Source: a virus
Virus record (IMG/VR): IMGVR_UViG_3300015371_000144
Coordinates: 1-26,849 of that record
DNA length: 26,849 nt
Strand: one strand, 5' to 3'
The notes under the pieces were generated by a model. The model was given only the letters and a program-made list of their open reading frames with translations. It had not been told where the DNA came from and did not search any database. Of this stretch, positions 21,831-26,849 are shown piece by piece. The first letter of the stretch is position 1. Every line of letters begins with the position of its first letter. Made by a program: the position numbers and the translations under genes.

Positions 21831-22382
21831 TCAGACCCGAGAGGCGTCTTCGCCGAAGATGACGTCGAAGCCCTCATGGTGCATGGTCATCTGCGAGATC
21901 AGCACCGCATTCCCGCTGGCGTCCAGATCGTTGAACGCCACGGTGCCGGTCCAGCAGTTGTACACCACGAACGCCAGCCGGGCACCGGCCGGGGAGCCGT
22001 TGGAGCCCGAAGCGTCGCCCTGGGTGATCGGGTGATCGAGCACCCGGATGATCGTGGTGTAGCGGTAGTCCGTCCCCTCGGCCAGGGTGCCCGCACCCTG
22101 CTGGTAGGCGAACATGTTCTTGGCCAACTCCCACATGCCGGGGCGGTTGGACTGGATGCCCTGCACCAGGGTGAGCGGACCGAAGTCCGTCTGCCCAGGG
22201 AGCTTGTGGAAGTTGGTGTTCCACCCGCCCTCGCGGTACGGGATCATCTCCGTGTTCATCGACAGGCCGCTCACGTTGGTGAACGCCATGTCGGACACCA
22301 CCGCGGCGAGCGGTGGGTAGACCAACTGGACCTGGAACTTGAAGTTCCTCATCGGGTCGGACTGGGGACGTGTTGACGCCAT
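21831..22382 (-). CDS. Tail tube protein
   Basis: The frame encodes 183 residues from ATG 22382, with AAGGAG 10 nt upstream; the longer open frame overlaps the sheath gene. RNFKFQVQLVYPPLAAV, FTNVSGLSMNTEMIPYREGG, and PGQTDFGPLTLVQGI are the characteristic strands and loops of the T4 gp19 / contractile tube family, in the usual order. The C-terminal half has VVYNCWTGTVAFNDLDASG, matching the last beta strands. Hexamers of this protein stack to form the inner tube that the sheath drives through the envelope. Codon use is strongly GC-ending, with few of the AT-rich islands seen in other genes, as expected for high expression. Confidence 0.93.
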   Translation of the reverse strand: MASTRPQSDPMRNFKFQVQLVYPPLAAVVSDMAFTNVSGLSMNTEMIPYREGGWNTNFHKLPGQTDFGPLTLVQGIQSNRPGMWELAKNMFAYQQGAGTLAEGTDYRYTTIIRVLDHPITQGDASGSNGSPAGARLAFVVYNCWTGTVAFNDLDASGNAVLISQMTMHHEGFDVIFGEDASRV

Positions 22383-22401
22383 GTTGTGTGAACTCCTTCG
22401 C

Positions 22402-24006
22402 TCAGGCCGCGGCCAGGTTGTCGGTGGCGAACGAGTCGCCCGAGTCGTACTGGCTGATTCGGATGATGATGAACTCGGCCGGGTACTGGAGAGCGACACC
22501 GACCTCCATGCGAACCTCGCCCGAGGCGATGACCTGGGGCGTGTTGATGGTGGCGTCGCAACGGATGAAGTAGGCCTCCTGGGTGCTGACGCCCTTCAAG
22601 CCGCCCGCCTCCCACATCGGCTGGAGGATGCGGTTGGCCGTCTGGCGCAGCGACGACCACAGGTTGGCGTCGTTGTTCTCGAAGACGGCGAACTGCGTCG
22701 AGAGGCGCAGGCTCTCCTTCAAGTAGATCAACGCCCGGCGAGCGCTGACGTACCGATCGGGACCCCACAGCTTGCGGGTGCGAGCGCCCATCACGCAGAT
22801 GCCCTGGCCGGTGAGGCCACGGATCACGTTGATGTTGTTGTAGTTCAACTGGCCCTGGTCGGTGTCGGTGAACTTGACCTCCGAGGCCAGGCCGTTGGCC
22901 ACCGTGGCCGGGACGCCCGCAGGGGCACGCCACGGACCCACCTGGGCGTCGATGCGAGCCATGATCCCCGACACCGCACCGGACGGCGGGATCGAGATGG
23001 TCCCGCCAGCGTTGGCCGGGTCGGGCGTGATGATCCACGGCACGTAGAACGCCGAGTAGCTGTCGGCCGTGCCGAGCGAGGCCGCACGGTTCATGCAGTC
23101 GGTCGTGTACGTCGAGCCCGAGGACACCAGCGACACCGGGTTGCCGTCGTACACCACGAAGATGTCGTCCCGCTCGGTGGCGAACGGGCTGGACTGCTGA
23201 GCGGTCGGCATGACCACCGCACCAGTGTCGTTGACGAACGGCTGGAAGCTGACGATCAGCGGCCCCTCGATCGCCTGCACGGCGTTGATGATCTCCGTCG
23301 CCGTGAGCGCCGCTGCGGTGGGCAGCGCCGGGTCCTTGCCGCCAGCGAGAGCGACGGACGAGCCGGTGGTGGCCGGTTCCAGCGTCGTGACCGCCGAGGC
23401 CACCGAGACGTACCGGCTGCCCGCGAGCGGATCGTTGATCGCCTGGCCGACCGGCCGTGTTCCGACAACACCGCCCATCGACAGGTTGGTGAACGTCTCG
23501 ACCCGGTTGCCGTTGCTGGTGACCAGCATCGAGAAGATCTTGTGGCCGTTCTCGTCGGTCGCCTGGAGCGTCAGCGCCACGGCGACGTCGTTGCCCCACG
23601 CACCAGCGCCAGTGGCGTTGAGCACGATGACCGGCGCTGGCGTGGTCGCACCATCGGTGATGGTGGCCGTGGCGACGAGGCCCTGGGCACCTGTGCCGGT
23701 GGGCATGGCCCGGACGATGTAGGCGGCGCGCCCGCCGTTCTGGTAGTAGCTGTACACGGCGTACGGCAGGTAGCTGAGCAGCGTGCCCTTGTTGGCTGGC
23801 ACGGTCGGGCTCTGCCACGGCACGCCGTCGAAGCCGCCGAACTTCTGCACGAAGTCCGACCACGAATCGACGCGGGTGGCGATCTGTGGGTTGCCCTTCG
23901 GGGTGATCCCCACGAAGCACGCCACGGCTGTGGCGTTGGCGGATTCGAAGGGCGATGTGTTCAACGCCTCTTCGATGTACACGCCTGGGCGGCGGTAGTC
24001 AGGCAC
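22402..24006 (-). CDS. Contractile tail sheath protein
   Basis: The frame encodes 534 residues and starts with GTG at 24006, four bases after a perfect AAGGAGG (24011-24017). MPDYRRPGVYIEE is the classic sheath N-terminus that makes the inter-subunit strand. The C-terminal domain is unmistakable: YVSARRALIYLKESLRLSTQ, then FENNDANLWSSLRQTANRIL, WEAGGLKG and VGVALQYPAEFIIIRISQ. The middle (about 100-330) is a variable insertion domain of beta-rich sequence that probably decorates the outside of the sheath. The gene heads the sheath-tube unit and has its own promoter (24077-24105), consistent with high late expression. Length is typical. Confidence 0.96.
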   Translation of the reverse strand: MPDYRRPGVYIEEALNTSPFESANATAVACFVGITPKGNPQIATRVDSWSDFVQKFGGFDGVPWQSPTVPANKGTLLSYLPYAVYSYYQNGGRAAYIVRAMPTGTGAQGLVATATITDGATTPAPVIVLNATGAGAWGNDVAVALTLQATDENGHKIFSMLVTSNGNRVETFTNLSMGGVVGTRPVGQAINDPLAGSRYVSVASAVTTLEPATTGSSVALAGGKDPALPTAAALTATEIINAVQAIEGPLIVSFQPFVNDTGAVVMPTAQQSSPFATERDDIFVVYDGNPVSLVSSGSTYTTDCMNRAASLGTADSYSAFYVPWIITPDPANAGGTISIPPSGAVSGIMARIDAQVGPWRAPAGVPATVANGLASEVKFTDTDQGQLNYNNINVIRGLTGQGICVMGARTRKLWGPDRYVSARRALIYLKESLRLSTQFAVFENNDANLWSSLRQTANRILQPMWEAGGLKGVSTQEAYFIRCDATINTPQVIASGEVRMEVGVALQYPAEFIIIRISQYDSGDSFATDNLAAA

Positions 24007-24076
24007 GGGGCCTCCTTGTTGTGTAATCCTCCGTTGTGTCGTCGCTTACTGTCGTCTTGTTGTCCGTGCCTGCTGG

Positions 24077-24105
24077 CGTATCTCTCATGCTTCGGAACCC
24101 GTCAA
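24077..24105 (-). promoter_or_regulatory. Predicted promoter for the sheath-tube operon
   Basis: On the minus strand: TTGACG (24105-24100), 17-nt spacer, GATACG (24082-24077). A second TTGACA starts 7 bp upstream (24112-24107). Initiation near 24070 would leave a leader of about 60 nt before the GTG start. This closely parallels the Acb2-like promoter (TTGACA-17-GATACT). Confidence 0.58.
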
Positions 24106-24119
24106 TGTCAATGGTTCCG
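24093..24119. repeat. Inverted repeat CGGAACC/GGTTCCG embracing the -35 region
   Basis: CGGAACC (24093-24099) and GGTTCCG (24113-24119) flank 13 nt that contain the TTGAC direct repeats. The right part (24101-24119) is nearly identical to 2985-3003. The arrangement looks like an operator over a promoter. Confidence 0.55.
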
Positions 24120-24124
24120 ATCCC

Positions 24125-24901
24125 TTACGATTCCCTGCGAGCCATGACCTCCCACCCGTTGTCATCGGGCAGGATGTGTGACTCGTCGTCGGTCCACACC
24201 AGGCCTTCCTCTCCGAGGGTGTAGCCACGAAGGGCGAAGGTCTGGATCGCAGCACGCTGCTCCAGGTGGGCGATGTTGTCCTGGGGGATCTCGGTCTGCA
24301 CCGAGACGGTGAACGCCTTGCGGAAGATCCGCTTGGTGTTGCCCTCCTGCGTCGGGATGTCAGCCGGGCTCCAGCCCAGGGGCTCCATCCGCTTCCACGT
24401 GCCGTCCTCTTCGACCCGCAACCACGACGGTCGGGGCATGACGATGTCACGGATCAGCCTTGCTGTCATAACACGGTCGTGGGCGAAGTACTTGGACCAG
24501 GTGGTGATCTGGTAGAAGAGCCGGTACGGCAGGTAGTTCCACCGCCGCAGGGGCTTGGTCGGGTCCGGTGGGTTCGGTGCGGTCCACACGCTCGGGCTCA
24601 CCGAGGGCTCATGCAACCCGTTGCTCACGTACTGCCCGGTGTGCTCGTCTTCGAACACATCGGAGCCCTCACGCAGCCGGTACATCGACGTCCACAGGTC
24701 ATATGCCGGGTCGATGCCGATGAGATCGAGGGTGATGAACGGGTAGATGATCTGCTTCTCGGACTCGGGGAAGCGGAACCACACCGGCACCGTGCGCCCC
24801 GGCTTGTCGCCGGGCACGACAATGCCGTCCAAGAGTCGCTTGATGGCGGTGTCTTCGGCCAGCAGGAACTGGTTGGTGGCCGGGTAATCGGGCGGCGGCA
24901 T
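24125..24901 (-). CDS. Tail-completion/terminator-type protein, family not recognised
   Basis: The frame encodes 258 residues; ATG 24901 follows the previous stop by 3 nt. The N-terminus (DTAIKRLLDGIVVPG, VWFRFPESEKQIIYPFITLDLIGI) and the later QITTWSKYFAHDRVMTARLIRD resemble tail-terminator/completion proteins that lie just upstream of sheath genes, but I cannot name the family with confidence. The C-terminal part (GNTKRIFRKAFTVSVQTEIP) has alternating strands. It has no signal peptide or membrane span. Its position between small neck-type genes and the sheath supports a role joining the tail tube to the head connector. An intergenic promoter separates it from the sheath gene. Confidence 0.72.
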   Translation of the reverse strand: MPPPDYPATNQFLLAEDTAIKRLLDGIVVPGDKPGRTVPVWFRFPESEKQIIYPFITLDLIGIDPAYDLWTSMYRLREGSDVFEDEHTGQYVSNGLHEPSVSPSVWTAPNPPDPTKPLRRWNYLPYRLFYQITTWSKYFAHDRVMTARLIRDIVMPRPSWLRVEEDGTWKRMEPLGWSPADIPTQEGNTKRIFRKAFTVSVQTEIPQDNIAHLEQRAAIQTFALRGYTLGEEGLVWTDDESHILPDDNGWEVMARRES

Positions 24902-24904
24902 TGT

Positions 24905-25288
24905 TCAATAACCCCCTCGCCGGAAGTGGGAATCGAGACGGGCCTTGATGTTCGACACCTGGGTGAGCACACCCATGCGGATGAGCGCCGAGGGCGGGTG
25001 CTCGACGTCGCCGTACTCCAGCCGCCCGGCCTGGATCACGGCCTGGTCGTCACCCTGCACGCCGTGGGCGAAGTTCCCATCCTCGTCCTCCCACGCCCCC
25101 ATGTGCTTCGCCAGCGGAGCCCACTGCGGATCGGCCTCGGCGGCGTCGCGCTGACGGGCCAGGAAGTCCTCCTGAGCGTCCTGCACAGCTTCCTCGACCA
25201 GTTCCACGGCACCCATCAGGTGTTGCCGTAACGCCGCCACCACGGTGTCCCCACCCGATACTCGGGCACGTTGGGAGAAACCCGGCAT
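24905..25288 (-). CDS. Small neck-type protein
   Basis: The frame encodes 127 residues; AGGAG lies 9 nt before ATG 25288. It begins MPGFSQRARVSGGDTVVAAL and runs through a long helix (LVEEAVQDAQEDFLARQRDA) before a mixed C-terminal part with GRLEYGDVEHPPSALI. The helix-then-strand layout, short length and place before the tail terminator recall HK97 gp10-like neck proteins. No enzymatic motif is visible. The assignment is mainly by synteny. Confidence 0.68.
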   Translation of the reverse strand: MPGFSQRARVSGGDTVVAALRQHLMGAVELVEEAVQDAQEDFLARQRDAAEADPQWAPLAKHMGAWEDEDGNFAHGVQGDDQAVIQAGRLEYGDVEHPPSALIRMGVLTQVSNIKARLDSHFRRGGY

Positions 25289-25304
25289 GGGCGGCGCTCC
25301 TGGT

Positions 25305-25586
25305 CTAGGCAGATGGGTCGGGCACCTCTTGGTGCACGACGACCGGAGCGTAGCCCCCAGGTGCCGGTGGAGTGAGGACTGCCGCGTGCAGACGCATGAA
25401 CGTCTCGGTGGCCGGGACGATGAGCGTGCATCCGTTGTCGTCGGTGGACCACTGCGTGGTCATCAGCATCTCCTTGACGAGGCCCAGGAGGGCGTTCAAC
25501 CGCCCCTCAGCGAAGGCCTTGTCGATCGACAACTGCCCGACCTGCAATCCCAGCGTCGAGATCACCGACTCATTCACGTCCGTCAT
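25305..25586 (-). CDS. Hypothetical small virion-region protein
   Basis: The frame encodes 93 residues. It starts MTDVNESVISTLGLQVGQLS, with helical ASIDKAFAEG-like and LNALLGLVKEML segments (as seen, QLSIDKAFAEGRLNALLGLV), then strands around CTLIVPATETFMRLH and a Pro-rich tail. I do not recognise the family. It lies between a fibre-like gene and neck-type genes, with an 18-nt gap upstream and no clear Shine-Dalgarno; coupling to the preceding gene is possible. GC-ending codons support a real gene. Confidence 0.65.
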   Translation of the reverse strand: MTDVNESVISTLGLQVGQLSIDKAFAEGRLNALLGLVKEMLMTTQWSTDDNGCTLIVPATETFMRLHAAVLTPPAPGGYAPVVVHQEVPDPSA

Positions 25587-25604
25587 GCAGCGGACGTTAC
25601 ATGA

Positions 25605-26540
25605 CTAGGTGTACTGAACGTTGCCCTGCTCGTAGATCCTGTTGGTCAACTCCCAGTTGTCGTAGTACTCGGTGCCGTCGATCCACACATCATCGCAATA
25701 GAGCGACAGCGCTACGTTGGCACCAGTAGACCAGCCGGTGTTGTTGTCCTGCTCACCGTTGTTGCCCGTTGGGTAGATGCCCCACCAGTTGTTGCCGCCC
25801 CAGTTTCCCGCCAGCGAGCGGTCGAAGCTCGTCCCACTGGCGACGTCGCCGTTGTGCCCGAAGAGGGACCCGGCCCACCCGGCATCCGTCTGCAAGCTGA
25901 CGAGGCGACGGCTCGATGTGCGCTGCACGATCGAAGAGCCCTGGTTGCCTGGGGGGCCGCAACGAATGTTGGTGGCATGGATGGCGTTCAACGCGATGGA
26001 AGGGGGGATCTGCCAGTTGAAGGCCTGGTACATGAAGCGGTAGTTCCACTGGTGCTCGGTCTGCCAGCCCCTGGTGCGCTGCACGTAGCCGTAGGTGTCC
26101 TGCTGGGGGTGGCCGATGGCTACATAACGATAAGGCGACCAGCCCGAAACAAGCCCTCCTGTTGACACAGCACGCACACGGAACGAGTAGGTGCTGTCCC
26201 AGTTGACGCCGTAGTTGTTCGACTGCCCGCCGCCGTAGTTGTCGATGCCCTGGATGCCCCCCGGATGGTTGTGCTCCAACTGATAGTATGCAACAGGGGC
26301 ACCACCGCCACCAGCCGACCAGCCGACGTTTACGTTGCTGTAGTCCCAGCCAGTCACCCACGGCGTCGAGGGCACGGCCGGGTAGCCGCGGTAGCCACTG
26401 TCGTACCAGTAGCCAGCGCCGACGCCACCGATCTTGACGTAGCAGGCGTTGGCCGAGCGCCACGACCCGCCGTTGCGAATGTTGAGCGCGCCGCTGCCCG
26501 CCGTGCGCCAAGTACCCCCGGTGCGGACCTGTACTGACAT
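25605..26540 (-). CDS. FN3-containing fibre- or decoration-like protein
   Basis: The frame encodes 311 residues; ATG 26540 shares one base with the previous stop. The start VQVRTGGTWRTAGSGALNIR followed by NGGSWRSA is a tandem phage motif common at the N-terminus of actinophage fibre and minor tail proteins. Residues about 55-145 read as a fibronectin type III domain: PAVPSTPWVTGWDYSNVNVG, a Gly-rich loop, YYQLEH, then STYSFRVRAVSTGGLVSGWS. The remainder is Trp/Asn/Gly-rich and beta-like (GNWGGNNWWGIYPTG), suiting a carbohydrate-binding tip. It is encoded before the neck and sheath genes, not with the baseplate, so it may decorate the head or neck. That location is inferred from order only. 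Confidence 0.76.
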   Translation of the reverse strand: MSVQVRTGGTWRTAGSGALNIRNGGSWRSANACYVKIGGVGAGYWYDSGYRGYPAVPSTPWVTGWDYSNVNVGWSAGGGGAPVAYYQLEHNHPGGIQGIDNYGGGQSNNYGVNWDSTYSFRVRAVSTGGLVSGWSPYRYVAIGHPQQDTYGYVQRTRGWQTEHQWNYRFMYQAFNWQIPPSIALNAIHATNIRCGPPGNQGSSIVQRTSSRRLVSLQTDAGWAGSLFGHNGDVASGTSFDRSLAGNWGGNNWWGIYPTGNNGEQDNNTGWSTGANVALSLYCDDVWIDGTEYYDNWELTNRIYEQGNVQYT

Positions 26541-26849
26541 CAGGTGATCCAGATGGTGCCATCGGGAAAGTTGCCTGCCCCTGGGTCGCCACCTGAGTAG
26601 AAGCTGGGGGCGATGTTCACCGCCGCACCGTTGCTTGCGTAGTAGTAGATCGGGAACGTGTTGTTCAGGAACCGAACGTTGGTGTAGAAGTCGAACTGGC
26701 CGCCGCCGTTGTAGTTGGCCCCACCTGTGGTCACCTGGAGGTACGGACCGCCTCCGTTGGCCTGCATGATCGCCGTGGACCCGTCGCCTCGGAAGCGTCC
26801 ACCGTTGGCCAGCAGTCCGTCCGAGGCCGTGACCCTGTTGCTCGCCAGA
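26540..26849 (-). CDS. Fibre-like protein, 3' part only (start outside window)
   Basis: The frame is open from the window edge to a stop at 26540, giving at least 102 residues; an internal ATG at 26767 is not needed as a start. The visible part is Gly/Asn-rich with short strands: ASDGLLANGGRFRGDGSTAI, then GGGPYLQVTTGG, and an end GNFPDGTIWIT typical of the final strand of phage fibre proteins. It overlaps the FN3 gene by one base (TGATG), so the two are co-translated and may act together in the same appendage. The N-terminal attachment domain would be needed to say where on the virion it sits. Confidence 0.65.
   Translation of the reverse strand, partial: LASNRVTASDGLLANGGRFRGDGSTAIMQANGGGPYLQVTTGGANYNGGGQFDFYTNVRFLNNTFPIYYYASNGAAVNIAPSFYSGGDPGAGNFPDGTIWIT

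Noticed and set aside
22339-24147. Long open frame on the plus strand opposite the sheath gene
   Set aside because: It is antisense to an unmistakable sheath gene, is Arg/Val/His-rich as expected of a GC-rich shadow, and has no ribosome-binding site.
1-26849. CRISPR array, insertion sequence, integrase or attachment site
   Set aside because: No regularly spaced direct repeats, transposase or recombinase motifs were found.

Overview
The window reads as part of the genome of a tailed phage (or prophage) of a high-GC Gram-positive (actinobacterial) host with a contractile, myovirus-type tail. The support is a complete, collinear sheath / tube / tape-measure / hub / baseplate cassette, GC-rich codon use, tightly packed genes with 1-4 nt stop/start overlaps, and host-range cues for Actinobacteria: export signals, an LPATG wall-sorting signal, and cell-surface domains I associate with actinobacterial LPxTG proteins. 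There are no rRNA, tRNA, CRISPR or insertion sequences that I can see. Family calls come from reading motifs and recalled family features; no database search was run.

Left part (1-9008, plus strand): accessory genes. In order: an unknown protein, a DNA methyltransferase-like protein, a promoter, two coupled genes for DNA-binding-like proteins, a 430-nt control region with two hairpins, then two large low-complexity secreted proteins. The second of these ends in LPATG, a hydrophobic span and an arginine tail. A divergent promoter pair follows: one side drives a 38-residue CCHC zinc-knuckle-like protein on the minus strand, the other an Acb2-like anti-CBASS cyclic-nucleotide sponge. A third secreted protein and a von Willebrand A (VWA) protein complete this arm. 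Strong stem-loops separate most of these transcription units.

Right part (9059-26849, minus strand, transcribed right to left): virion genes. From upstream to downstream they are: the end of a fibre-like gene, an FN3 fibre-like protein, three small neck/tail-completion-type genes, a promoter, sheath (GTG start), tube, a T4-gp26-like chaperone/baseplate protein with a short out-of-frame downstream partner, and a tape-measure protein carrying M15 peptidase and lysozyme-like domains. These are followed by an NlpC/P60-bearing tail protein, a LysM protein, a gpD/gp27-like hub, gp25-like, baseplate J-like, gpI-like, a carbohydrate-binding-type tail protein, a small two-helix membrane protein and an acidic SAP/Rho-N-like protein. 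A bidirectional terminator ends both arms at 9059-9104.

The most interesting points are: (i) a set of three phage-encoded exported proteins, one with a sortase signal, which would remodel the infected host's surface; (ii) an Acb2-like anti-defence gene under a near-consensus promoter next to them; (iii) a dispersed family of GTTG-N2/3-CAAC palindromes and related TATGCAAC half-sites that occur in intergenic DNA and, inside genes, coincide with runs of otherwise avoided AT-ending codons; and (iv) an intergenic element shared by three distant control regions.
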